Shown here: in pieces, positions 16,074-24,815 of the stretch | Numbering within the stretch: position 1 is the stretch's first letter | Layout of the letters: every line of letters begins with the position of its first letter | Source of the DNA: an uncultured Eubacterium sp. | GTDB taxonomy: Bacteria; Bacillota; Clostridia; Lachnospirales; Lachnospiraceae | Assembly: GCA_910577225.1 (NCBI GenBank) | Contig: CAJTMV010000001.1 | Coordinates: 124,001 to 188,000, forward strand | Length of the DNA stretch: 64,000 nt | Reading direction: 5' to 3' | Position numbers and translations under genes: made by a program | The notes under the pieces: generated by a model | Told to the model about the DNA's origin: nothing | Database searches by the model: none | What the model saw: only the letters and a program-made list of their open reading frames with translations

Positions 16074-17294
16074 TTACTTTAATCCGGCTTTCCTGTAAAT
16101 ATCTCCCAGCCGCTCTGCAAACGTTTCTTCAGAAAACTCTTCTTCTATCCGTCTTGCAGCATATTTTGCTTTTTGTTCCACCAGGCTGCGGTTGCCGAAC
16201 GCATCTGTAAGGCTTTCCTCTATCAGACGTACCAGCCGTTCTCTTGCCGCCGCCTGCGCCTGTTTATCCCTTAGGAAATCTCCGCAGCCGGATAACGGGC
16301 AGACCCATCCGGCCTGTTGATTGTTTAATTCCCGCAAAGCGTTCTGATCGGTCGTAATCACCGGACATCCGCAGGCCTGCATTTCCAGAACCACATACCC
16401 AAAGGTATCCCCATAGCTTGGAAACAGCCCGATATGGCATTCTTTCATCATCCGGACTGCCCGATGGTTATCCACCTGTCCATACCACTCAATCCACGGC
16501 GCATGTCTGATAAAACGTATGGTTTGTTCCACTTCTTCCGCTTCATACACAGGATTCAGCTGAAAGCCTCTGCTATGGACATTTAACGGGCTGATTAAAA
16601 TCAAAGAAAACTCATAGCGCCTTCTCAAATTCTGCAGCGCCTTTACCATTTCCATGCCGCCCTTTACCAAAAAATCCCGTCCGCAAAAAAATAATTTCCA
16701 TTTCCGATCCCTGCGGTATTTTTGTTCGATCTGCACATCGTCTGCCAGCCTGCGCTGCGGCGGGAGCAGTACCGTTGTCTTTGGCCCAATGCAGCGCCAC
16801 AGCATCGGATCGTTTTTTCTTACTTCGTTTCGGAAGGAATCATAGGTATTTCTTGAAAACGCAATGATAAATCTGCAGTTTGGACGCGCTGCCAGTTTTA
16901 AATCCCTGTCCCTTACATATGCCTCGTACAGCCTGCAGAGCAAACCGCCAGTTTCAAAATTATGCGGCAGCTTTGTCTCAAGCGTAACGCCCCAGGGAAG
17001 CTGTGTGGCACAGACCTGATTCCACGCATGGATAAAATCCACCTCTTTCAGGCTCTTTTTCGCAGGTCTGGCATAAAAAACGCTTCGGTCCATCGATACG
17101 GCCCGTACAAGTCCCGGCTTCATCTCAAAGCTGATGTTGAGATGGAATCGCTTTACCAGCCATGCGATACACCTGCGTTCCCGGCTTTCGATCTCGCGGT
17201 AGCGGTATCCAGCCGCTTTTTGATAAATATTACGCCTGACCGCATAATCATACCGGTTAAAAACCCCGATACAAATTCGTTCCTTTTGTCTCAT
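16074..17294 (-). CDS. Glycosyltransferase family 4 (GT-B fold)
   Basis: 406 residues. The C-terminal half is typical of GT4 retaining glycosyltransferases: FFCGRDFLVKGGMEMVKAL corresponds to the GR-KGxxxLixA block, and HIGLFPSYGDTFGYVVLEM to the E(x7)E region that binds the nucleotide sugar, followed by ACGCPVITTD. The N-terminal half is the acceptor-binding lobe with a basic start. No membrane helix. Its ATG overlaps the TGA of the SGNH gene by four bases (ATGA), indicating translational coupling. It lacks the Rossmann module found in many neighbours. Transfers a hexose-like sugar in the cytoplasm; donor unknown. Confidence 0.85.
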   Translation of the reverse strand: MRQKERICIGVFNRYDYAVRRNIYQKAAGYRYREIESRERRCIAWLVKRFHLNISFEMKPGLVRAVSMDRSVFYARPAKKSLKEVDFIHAWNQVCATQLPWGVTLETKLPHNFETGGLLCRLYEAYVRDRDLKLAARPNCRFIIAFSRNTYDSFRNEVRKNDPMLWRCIGPKTTVLLPPQRRLADDVQIEQKYRRDRKWKLFFCGRDFLVKGGMEMVKALQNLRRRYEFSLILISPLNVHSRGFQLNPVYEAEEVEQTIRFIRHAPWIEWYGQVDNHRAVRMMKECHIGLFPSYGDTFGYVVLEMQACGCPVITTDQNALRELNNQQAGWVCPLSGCGDFLRDKQAQAAARERLVRLIEESLTDAFGNRSLVEQKAKYAARRIEEEFSEETFAERLGDIYRKAGLK

Positions 17295-18481
17295 CTCATC
17301 ACCAGCTTCCGCTTTGTCAGGTCACGCAGAACAGCTTCAGCGACCAGCCTGTTGCCATATTCGTTCACATGCACATAATCAAAATATACATCCCCTTCAA
17401 GTCCGTCAAATATCCTGCTCAGGTCTGTCTGGTAAGGCTTCTTTTCACTGCTGTCCATCTCTGCGTAAAAAGCGCAGGCTTCTTTGTATATGCTGCTGTT
17501 GCAGACAGGTACCAGGAGCTGGTTCAACATCCTCTCACGCATTACTGTGTCCCACGTAGTATACGACGCAAACGACAGCGGCTGAATATAATTGACAAAT
17601 CCAATCCCACGGCTATGGCAGGCTGCTTCCATCACATCGAGCGTTTCTACATAGTTCTGATAAGAGCTTCTCCTGTTTTTATGTCCATAATTTACCTGTT
17701 CAGTCAGTTTTCCGATATAAAAAGGAATGTTCTGCCGCAGAGCAAGCGACTCGAACAGCATTTTCTGGTAATGGCTGACATTCGGATAATCAGAAACCAC
17801 TGCCCCACCGATCTGATTTGCTCCGCTGTAATCCACTACCAGATCCGGCTGCATCGTGAGCACATCCCGAAGCAAAAGCAGCATTTCCTGATATACATGA
17901 TATCCGGAATTTCCGCCACTGACGACTCTGACGGAATACCCCTCCTGCTGTAAGCGTTCCTGCAGAAGCTGCGGCCACATTTTGCAGTCCCATGCGGTAT
18001 CGTCAGTCGTAGAGCCGCCTAATGCCGCAATCGTAATCGCCGCATCCCGCGGGCCAAAACAGGTAAACCCATGAACGCCGTTGTAAGCAGCCGGACGAAT
18101 ATATCCAAGCAGCACATCCAGCATATACTGCGTGTCCAAAAACAAAGGTGCACGATATTCACAGATATCTTTAATATTTTTATCCGGATCAAGTCCCATT
18201 CCTGTCAGCAGCTTCATCACAGAAGCCGTTTTTCCAAATACAAGGACAATCATATGGCTGAAATCTGTTTCATACAGCAGCGAATATACGTCTCTTACCT
18301 CCACGCCGCAGGGCAGCAGGCGCGGACTGTTCACTTTCTGGTCGATACAGTATACCGGACAAATGTCCAGGTATTTGAGGACCCTGCACAAAGCGTCTGA
18401 TTTCCAGTCAGAGCCCCATACAACAAACGAATGCGATTTGCTGTCTGCGATTATATATTGCAGCCGATCATACGATAACAT
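17291..18481 (-). CDS. Rossmann module fused to an SGNH/GDSL hydrolase-like domain
   Basis: 396 residues. Residues 15-105 form the shared module (SFVVWGSDWKSDALCRVL, YCIDQK). From about 145 comes an SGNH-type hydrolase: AALGGSTTDDTAW for the nucleophile Ser block, GGNSGYHVYQEML for the Gly block, DYSGANQIGG for the Asn block, and YFDYVHVNEYGNRLVA for the final Asp-x-x-His. All four blocks of the family are present, so esterase, lipase or acyltransferase-type chemistry is likely, for example O-acyl removal from a glycan. There is no signal peptide, so it acts in the cytoplasm, unlike many SGNH enzymes. A good AAGGAGGAGG ribosome binding site precedes the ATG. Confidence 0.75.
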   Translation of the reverse strand: MLSYDRLQYIIADSKSHSFVVWGSDWKSDALCRVLKYLDICPVYCIDQKVNSPRLLPCGVEVRDVYSLLYETDFSHMIVLVFGKTASVMKLLTGMGLDPDKNIKDICEYRAPLFLDTQYMLDVLLGYIRPAAYNGVHGFTCFGPRDAAITIAALGGSTTDDTAWDCKMWPQLLQERLQQEGYSVRVVSGGNSGYHVYQEMLLLLRDVLTMQPDLVVDYSGANQIGGAVVSDYPNVSHYQKMLFESLALRQNIPFYIGKLTEQVNYGHKNRRSSYQNYVETLDVMEAACHSRGIGFVNYIQPLSFASYTTWDTVMRERMLNQLLVPVCNSSIYKEACAFYAEMDSSEKKPYQTDLSRIFDGLEGDVYFDYVHVNEYGNRLVAEAVLRDLTKRKLVMR

Positions 18482-18540
18482 GCAGGCCTCCTCCTTTCGA
18501 TAATCTGCTACACGTTTCCTGAAATTGAAAGATCTCCGTC

Positions 18541-20997
18541 CTACCTGAAAAAACGGACGTCTGTATAGTTTTGTTCTGCGAATGCCGCAATCCTTTCACA
18601 TACCTTTCCATCAAATCCCTGTTGCATAAACTGTCGGTACGGCAGCTTTTCCTCCTTCTGATCGTCCCTGCCGTCTATCATCATATCTATAAAATCTTCA
18701 CATTCTTTTTTGCTGTTTGCCGTATACGCTGCCCGATACCATGCTTCTTCCTGAAAATCGATGTCGTTGCTTTCCGCTCCCAAATATCCCTTGTCCAGTA
18801 TCAGAACAGGCTTATCCGTAAGCAGATAATTGATCTGCACGGACGAACAAAACGTTGTAATCAGCGCATCGGAAATGCAAAACGCCGGACTGTAGGATGG
18901 ATTTTCATCTATCAGCACGTTTTTCCTGTTTTTCCATCCCTCTGCGAGCGCTTTCATCTGCGGCGACTCCAGGCTCAGAGGATGCGGCCTCCAGACTAAT
19001 ACCGCTTTGTCATTTTCACAGTATTCAAGGCAATACTGAAATAATTCCTTACAATAGACAGTAAATAAAAACACCCGTCTGCCTTTTGTCATCCTGCGCC
19101 ATTCATCCGGAATCTGACAGGTCTGCAGCTCCTCATATAAGCTGTCCATCTTCGGATATCCGAGCGCCAGCAGCTTTTTTTGCCATTTTTTCTCTTTCTG
19201 CCCAGCCCATCGGGCCAGAAATCCGGAAACGACCGCATCATCGATCTCTTCTCTATGCTGTTCCCCAAACATCCTCTCGAACGATTCATCGCCAATATAA
19301 TAATGGGTATGATATGCCAGTGTCTGCAGGGAAATCACAGCCTTGCTGCTTCTGAATACCCCATTTTTCGCATGCCAGGGAGAGCAGCCAAGTATCACAT
19401 AACATACGTCATACACTCTGTCCAGATACCAGCAGTCGTCGTAAAGCCCGACTTGTCCGCCCCATGACCGGATATCAGCCACAATATCCGTGATCTCCCA
19501 CAGATTTCGTTTCCCGATCTTTATTATTTCCCATACTGACGGAAATACCACGGTACATCTGGCGTTTCCCTGTTTCATATAATATTCAAACAATGGCGCC
19601 ACTCCGCTCCAGGAATAACTGTAAAGCGGGCCATAAAACAGGATTTCGCGCTCCCTGTCCGACGGCGTATGCGCATCTTTCCTGCATTCGTCAAACATTG
19701 CCTGCAGTTTCCGCAGACAGTTCATCTGAGCGATTTCATCCTGCGTAAAACAGGTATGACGCTCTGCTTCTTCATAATAACGGTAATGATCGGAAAAATA
19801 TCTGCTAAGATAAATTCCTCTCTGCCTGCAGGCCTCATAATTTTCCAGCCAGGACGTCTGCGGTTCTTTCGACGGAACATCCAGCCAAAACCACAGTGCG
19901 TCCTTGTACCTTCCCAGACTTTCCGCTATCTGCTGTTCTCCATGTACATACGCCGTTTCTATATCGCCCATGCCGCTGCAGCCTGTCTGCAGCAGCATGC
20001 ACAGCCGCTTTTCTCCCATCAGCACCGCTTTCCCGCAATGGCGGATCATATGTCTGGGCTCATCATCCGCAAAGCAATCGCTAAGTTCTGACAGAAGCCA
20101 GATATTGTCGCAGCAGCCATTCTGTCTGCGCATGATTCTGTCGAACATTTTATCCACATCGATATTTCCCTTTTTTCCCGCAAAACAGTATACCTTTCCT
20201 GTTCCAGACGGCGGGCCGGATATTACCTTTTGTCCGTATAACGTGTGAAACTGCTCCAGACACCAGACTGCCTGCGGGTATATGCCCTCTCGCAAAAGAA
20301 TCTCATAGACCGCCTCAGACTCTGTACCAGGCGCACAGCAAAAAATAACCTCCGAACCGTTTTCTTTTACTTCTTTGCAAAGCTCCTCCAGGACGTTGTT
20401 CTTCCTGTATTTCAAATATAACTGATCGACTTCTTCTCCATCTTCCGCAATCGTCCATGTGCCTTTCGGCTCTTCCTTACAGCTGGAAGACACGCCGATC
20501 TTTTCCCAATCTTCCCTCTCTGTAAAAACCGGAATCCCTTTCTTTTCCAAAAAATTTTTAAAGAAAGCGAACGCCTCATGAAAACCTTTGATCCGGACAG
20601 CCGGTATTTCCCTCCAAATTGCATCCTCTTTTTCCAGGCGGCATAACCGCATCATCCATTCGGACAGTTCCGGACTGTCTTCCGCCAGATATAAAATCCT
20701 GTCGTCTTCCGTCAAAACCGGAAGACTTGTAAGGTCCGGATAACGTAACAGTACATCCGCTATATTTTTCCATATATTTTGATCCAGGTATACTTTATCT
20801 CTGATTACAGCATCTTCGATCGCTGTCGTCTGCAGCAGGCTCTGGTAGCATATCGCTCCCTGATATTTTTCAGACCTGTCATAGACAACAACCAGGCTGT
20901 CTATATTTTCATTCAAAAAGAACATCAGCAGCTGCGAACGATTCAGTGTCCCTTCTTCCGCAAAATAAACTTCTCCATCTCTCAGGCGAACAGCCAT
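18541..20997 (-). CDS. CBS-like N-terminus, Rossmann module and CDP-glycerol glycerophosphotransferase-like C-terminus
   Basis: 818 residues from the ATG at 20997, chosen because GAGGTGG precedes it and because the protein then aligns from its first residues with the two sulfotransferase-like proteins (VRLRDGEVYF against IRFCDKEVYC). The N-terminus repeats their CBS-like pair (LVVVYDRSEKYQGAICYQSL; SLPVLTEDDRILYLAED). A Rossmann-like middle follows. The last 350 residues resemble the TagB/TagF CDP-glycerol transferase family: FYGPLYSYSWSGV, WRPHPLSLESPQM, DALITTFCSSVQINYLL and DKPVLILDKG. Such enzymes transfer glycerol- or ribitol-phosphate, though many relatives move other groups. It shares the N-terminal chassis with proteins carrying an unrelated catalytic domain. 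Confidence 0.7.
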   Translation of the reverse strand: MAVRLRDGEVYFAEEGTLNRSQLLMFFLNENIDSLVVVYDRSEKYQGAICYQSLLQTTAIEDAVIRDKVYLDQNIWKNIADVLLRYPDLTSLPVLTEDDRILYLAEDSPELSEWMMRLCRLEKEDAIWREIPAVRIKGFHEAFAFFKNFLEKKGIPVFTEREDWEKIGVSSSCKEEPKGTWTIAEDGEEVDQLYLKYRKNNVLEELCKEVKENGSEVIFCCAPGTESEAVYEILLREGIYPQAVWCLEQFHTLYGQKVISGPPSGTGKVYCFAGKKGNIDVDKMFDRIMRRQNGCCDNIWLLSELSDCFADDEPRHMIRHCGKAVLMGEKRLCMLLQTGCSGMGDIETAYVHGEQQIAESLGRYKDALWFWLDVPSKEPQTSWLENYEACRQRGIYLSRYFSDHYRYYEEAERHTCFTQDEIAQMNCLRKLQAMFDECRKDAHTPSDREREILFYGPLYSYSWSGVAPLFEYYMKQGNARCTVVFPSVWEIIKIGKRNLWEITDIVADIRSWGGQVGLYDDCWYLDRVYDVCYVILGCSPWHAKNGVFRSSKAVISLQTLAYHTHYYIGDESFERMFGEQHREEIDDAVVSGFLARWAGQKEKKWQKKLLALGYPKMDSLYEELQTCQIPDEWRRMTKGRRVFLFTVYCKELFQYCLEYCENDKAVLVWRPHPLSLESPQMKALAEGWKNRKNVLIDENPSYSPAFCISDALITTFCSSVQINYLLTDKPVLILDKGYLGAESNDIDFQEEAWYRAAYTANSKKECEDFIDMMIDGRDDQKEEKLPYRQFMQQGFDGKVCERIAAFAEQNYTDVRFFR

Positions 20998-21050
20998 TTT
21001 TTCCCACCTCTCTGACATTCCTTTGACAATTGCGGAAAGAAACGCCGAAA

Positions 21051-21425
21051 TCAAAAATTATAAATAAACATCGGGACTTCGATCGGGTCTTCCATCAGAT
21101 CTTCGAACAGAGCTGTCCTGCCGTCCCGCACCTGTCCGTCTCCCTTTGCGCCGTCAGGCTCCTGCTTAAATACAGCGGCGGCGATACAAGACGCCGCTGC
21201 CAGCAGTTCGTTCCGGCAGGCTTCCCCTTCCCACTGATCGGTAAGCAGCCGGAGCAGCTCCCCCGGAGTTTCAAAACCGTAGTCTGTAATATAGCCTGTT
21301 TCCTCTTTTGCCATATAACTGCTCTGCGTATCTTCCGGCGCTTCAAACAGCTCCCGATACGGATTTTCTTCCAATGCTGACGCAATCTTGAAAAGTCGTA
21401 TTTCTTCTTCCTTAATCCGGCTCAT
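21051..21425 (-). CDS. Hypothetical protein, 124 residues
   Basis: Not recognised. Mostly helical and strongly acidic, without signal peptide or membrane segment; residues 8-90 are probably an all-alpha domain (ELLAAASCIAAAVF is the most hydrophobic helix). It begins 14 bases before the carbamoyltransferase stop, with AAGGAGC before the ATG, and ends 53 bases before the next gene. The tight coupling supports a real gene. It could be an acyl-carrier-like or partner protein for the neighbouring carbamoyltransferase, but no phosphopantetheine DSL motif is visible. Confidence 0.65.
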   Translation of the reverse strand: MSRIKEEEIRLFKIASALEENPYRELFEAPEDTQSSYMAKEETGYITDYGFETPGELLRLLTDQWEGEACRNELLAAASCIAAAVFKQEPDGAKGDGQVRDGRTALFEDLMEDPIEVPMFIYNF

Positions 21426-23241
21426 AATTGCGCTCCTTCCTGTTTGCCAGCGGCTGGTTTTCGCGGATTAATATGCAGCTTTCCAGAACAAGCACATCCA
21501 TCTCTGTCCCCAGAAAGCACTCATAAGCGTCCTTTGGCGTACATACGGGCGGCTCTCCGCGTACATTAAACGAAGTATTGACAAGGACGCCGCATCCTGT
21601 CAGTTCCCAAAAAGCCTTTAAAATCCGGTAAAATACCGGATTTGTATATTCATCTACCGTCTGGACGCGCGCACTGTAGTCTACATGCGTGACAGCCGGA
21701 ATTTCTGAGCGCCTGGTATTGACGACCGATATCAGATCTCCGCCTGCGCCTTCCATAAGCGCATCCAGGTCAAATTCCTGCCGTATTTCTTTTTTTACCT
21801 GCCTGACCAGCAGCATATAAGGGCTGGCTTTATCGGATGTAAAATATTCGCCTGCACATTCTTCCAAAACCGCAGGCGCAAACGGACGAAAAGATTCCCG
21901 GTTTTTGATTTTCAAATTCACCTTTGACTGCATATATTCGGAGCGTGGATCACATAAAATACTTCTGGCCCCAAGCGCACGCGGTCCGAATTCCATCCGT
22001 CCCTGTAAAATACCTGTTACGCAGCCCTTCGCCAGATAAGAAGCAATCGTGCGGTAATAATCCCTGCCTCCCTTTTTTATATATACGGCGTTCACGCTGT
22101 TTAGATAATCCTCTATCTCCTGCTCCGTAAAATGGCATCCCAGAAAGCTGCCCTTTTGCGCGTCCTCTTTCCGTACGCTCCTTTGTCCGCCAAACCTGCT
22201 GTAATATGCGTACAACGCGCATCCGGGCGCTCCTCCCGCATCCCCAGCCGCCGGCTGGATCCAGATATTGCGAAAGATACCGCTCTGTTCGATTTTTCCA
22301 TTTGCCACACAGTTTAGCGCTGTCCCGCCCGCCAGTACCAGATTATCCATATCTGTCCCATATCTGTGTCTGGCATACGACACCAAAGACAGGATCATTT
22401 CCTCCACAATTTTCTGCACAGAGGATGCAAGGTCCATCTCTCGCCGCGTGACCGCGCTCTCTGCATTCCGTGCCGGCCCGTCAAACAATTCCGCAAATCT
22501 GGCATTGGTCATCACCATTCCGCGGTGAAATTCAAAATATTCAAGATTCAGTGTAAAAGAGCCGTCTGCATAAAAACGCACCAGATGTTCTTTCATTCTT
22601 TCGTAATAGACTGGTTTTCCATATGGGGCAAGCCCCATTAATTTATATTCCCCGGAATTGACCTTAAATCCGCAAAAATACGTAAGCGCGCTGTACAAAA
22701 GTCCGATGGAATGCGGATATCGAATCGTTTCTTTGATCACAAGCCTGCTCCCGTCCCCGATTCCAATCGCAGTCGTATCCCATTCCCCTACGCCGTCTAT
22801 CGTTACGATCACAGCCTGTTCAAACGGAGACGGATAAAACGCAGATGCCGCATGGGATACATGGTGCTGTACGACAAGCAGCTTCCCGTAACGCCCCAGA
22901 TTTCCCAGACAATCTGCCGCCATCCGATGTATCCACATTTTACAAGCCAATGGCGCAAGCGAACGTCCGACCAGTTTTTCGGCGTCCTGTTTCAGATAAA
23001 ACACATTTTTCACAAACCGGTCCATGGTTAAAAGCGGATTATCATAATATACGACCGCCTCCAGGCTGTCCGCCGTTATGCCAGCTTCTCTGAGCACATA
23101 TTCCATTGCATGGACCGGAAGTCTGAGGTCATGCTTTACCCTTGTAAATCGTTCTTCCTGCGCCGCAGCAACGATCTCCCCATCCTGGATCAGGGCCGCG
23201 GCGGAATCATGATATAATCCTGATATTCCTAAAATATACAT
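21412..23241 (-). CDS. Carbamoyltransferase (NodU/CmcH family)
   Basis: 609 residues, the usual family length. The N-terminus has the hallmark ILGISGLYHDSAAALI, then EERFTRVKHD, VQHHVSHAASAFYPS (metal-binding histidines of the TsaD-like domain) and VTIDGVGEWDTT. The C-terminal YrdC-like half shows GRMEFGPRALGARSIL and LVNTSFNVRGEPPV. Family knowledge: transfers a carbamoyl group from carbamoyl phosphate, via carbamoyl-AMP, to a hydroxyl of a sugar or natural product. In this locus the acceptor is presumably a glycan unit. The ATG at 23241 was chosen over a longer frame because family members start at this motif and GGGGGCAGG precedes it. Confidence 0.92.
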   Translation of the reverse strand: MYILGISGLYHDSAAALIQDGEIVAAAQEERFTRVKHDLRLPVHAMEYVLREAGITADSLEAVVYYDNPLLTMDRFVKNVFYLKQDAEKLVGRSLAPLACKMWIHRMAADCLGNLGRYGKLLVVQHHVSHAASAFYPSPFEQAVIVTIDGVGEWDTTAIGIGDGSRLVIKETIRYPHSIGLLYSALTYFCGFKVNSGEYKLMGLAPYGKPVYYERMKEHLVRFYADGSFTLNLEYFEFHRGMVMTNARFAELFDGPARNAESAVTRREMDLASSVQKIVEEMILSLVSYARHRYGTDMDNLVLAGGTALNCVANGKIEQSGIFRNIWIQPAAGDAGGAPGCALYAYYSRFGGQRSVRKEDAQKGSFLGCHFTEQEIEDYLNSVNAVYIKKGGRDYYRTIASYLAKGCVTGILQGRMEFGPRALGARSILCDPRSEYMQSKVNLKIKNRESFRPFAPAVLEECAGEYFTSDKASPYMLLVRQVKKEIRQEFDLDALMEGAGGDLISVVNTRRSEIPAVTHVDYSARVQTVDEYTNPVFYRILKAFWELTGCGVLVNTSFNVRGEPPVCTPKDAYECFLGTEMDVLVLESCILIRENQPLANRKERNYEPD

Positions 23242-23257
23242 ATCCTGCCCCCTGTCA

Positions 23258-23860
23258 TTACCAGCTGTAAAGCCTGTCAAATCCACAGTCCGAAAGCTGC
23301 CTGCTGATTTCATCAAAATATTTCCTGCTTCCAATCAATAGATTGCAGTCCTGATAAGCGCCGCACAATTCATCCATAGATAAAACCGGCTTGTTCATCA
23401 AATACATACCCTGATACGCCGGGTTGGAATCGCAAAATGCTGTGATATGGATACCTATATTTAACGTCTCCATAAACAGCCTGTGCCCGTCCTCTCCAAC
23501 GCCAAATATCACGTTCTCTTTTTCATACAGTTCTGGCACGCCTGTAAACAGGCTGTGCCAGGTAACGCCTTCTGACTGTGCCAGAGCCATAATCTCCTCC
23601 TGATACAGAAAACGGTGCAGGAACAGGTTGGATACCCCCGTTTGTTTCAAAAGCCGCGGCAGTTTTGCATCGATTCCATAAAGGATCACAGCCGTATCTT
23701 CGGGTATACCTATGCCGTTATCGCTAAAAAATCCGCTGATCCGGATTCCCTTTTCTTCCAAATCCTGCTGTATGCTCTGCCTGACATGCGGATCCCCATA
23801 CATGTAAATCCGGCCGAAACGGTGCAGATCAGAATTTATCCGGTACATCTCTTTACTCAT
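23258..23860 (-). CDS. Stand-alone tandem Rossmann-like module protein
   Basis: 200 residues from the ATG at 23860, preceded by a perfect AAGGAGG. It appears to consist only of the module that other operon proteins carry as a fusion, in two copies: residues 15-85 (GRIYMYGDPHVRQSI, GFFSDNGIGI) and 110-200 (NVIFGVGEDGHRLFM, AFCDSNPAYQGMYL, GSRKYFDEISRQLSDCGF). The second copy shows the classic order: glycine loop, acidic turn after beta-2, then the final I..QL..CGF. No catalytic domain is visible. It might be an assembly or substrate-presenting factor for the fused enzymes; that is inference. Confidence 0.7.
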   Translation of the reverse strand: MSKEMYRINSDLHRFGRIYMYGDPHVRQSIQQDLEEKGIRISGFFSDNGIGIPEDTAVILYGIDAKLPRLLKQTGVSNLFLHRFLYQEEIMALAQSEGVTWHSLFTGVPELYEKENVIFGVGEDGHRLFMETLNIGIHITAFCDSNPAYQGMYLMNKPVLSMDELCGAYQDCNLLIGSRKYFDEISRQLSDCGFDRLYSW

Positions 23861-23870
23861 GACAGCCTCC

Positions 23871-24815
23871 TTATTTGTAATGCCAGAAACGAACGTTTCG
23901 GTACGCAATTGCCGCTGTGCAGCGTCTGCACAATACGTCCCAGCCTCCAGAATGCCCGCATGCCTGTCTGATCCTCCGGCGTTCCACGCTGCGCATCAGC
24001 TCTTGATAATCCGCTTCCAGCAGGTTTCCGAGCACATGACGCATTCCATAATCCATACAGCATAAAAGTACGCTTCCATCAGGCAGAAGTACATTGTGGT
24101 TATAAAAAGAACTCCTGGTGCAAAACAATGCCCCGGTGACGGACTGCGACCCCAGCTTTTTCTCTTCCAGATTTCCTGCCCGGTCGATCATGACATCCGG
24201 CTCCTTTTTGGAATACCCATACCGGCGCAGATACTGCTCTGCTCTTTTTTCCGGATGTCCATGACAGCTGACTCCGGTGACAAACGGCTTTCCGTCTGGC
24301 CGTTTTGTGCCCAGCATCGCATCGAGCAGCCAAAAATAATCCTCCGTTAAACCGATCTGTGTATAGCCTTCACGATCTGGAATATGCAATACGACATTGC
24401 CAAACGGAATGTTTTTGATCTTTTGAAAATCCCTGCGTTTCATCCCTTCCAAAGACGTATACAGATCGATCCGGCGCCCTTTCTTCGAAGCATAACAAAT
24501 CATATCTGCGCAGCGTCTGTTTAAAAATGGTTCGCACATGCCGGAAAATACAACGACGCAGCTCTGCGGCAGCTTATTCACGCACTTGCAGAATACGCCA
24601 AACGACAGCTCGCTCCCCATGCCTTTTCTTTTTTTCACGGCATATTGTTTTGCAAGCAGCGTCTGCGGACAGGCTTTACAGGCAACACGGCATCCAATGC
24701 GCGTCGTTATTTCCATTACCGGCCGGTAAAAATACAGCTCATTTTGAATTTTGGATTTTTTCTGCAGACTGTTCAATTCCGCAAGAAATAACTGCTTTTT
24801 CATTTGCCGGATCAT
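23871..24815 (-). CDS. Radical SAM/SPASM-type enzyme
   Basis: 314 residues from the ATG at 24815, which overlaps the upstream TGA (ATGA) and has AAGGAGG six bases before it. The radical SAM cluster motif is CRVACKAC (CxxxCxxC) near residue 45. A GMCEP block follows near residue 93, corresponding to the SAM-binding GGEP region with Met-Cys in place of the second Gly. The C-terminal third has LLPDGSVLLCCMDYG and later CGHSGG...CRRC cysteines, consistent with a SPASM-type auxiliary cluster. Such enzymes use a 5'-deoxyadenosyl radical on peptides or sugars. Substrate here is unknown; no obvious precursor peptide is encoded nearby. Confidence 0.85.
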   Translation of the reverse strand: MIRQMKKQLFLAELNSLQKKSKIQNELYFYRPVMEITTRIGCRVACKACPQTLLAKQYAVKKRKGMGSELSFGVFCKCVNKLPQSCVVVFSGMCEPFLNRRCADMICYASKKGRRIDLYTSLEGMKRRDFQKIKNIPFGNVVLHIPDREGYTQIGLTEDYFWLLDAMLGTKRPDGKPFVTGVSCHGHPEKRAEQYLRRYGYSKKEPDVMIDRAGNLEEKKLGSQSVTGALFCTRSSFYNHNVLLPDGSVLLCCMDYGMRHVLGNLLEADYQELMRSVERRRIRQACGHSGGWDVLCRRCTAAIAYRNVRFWHYK

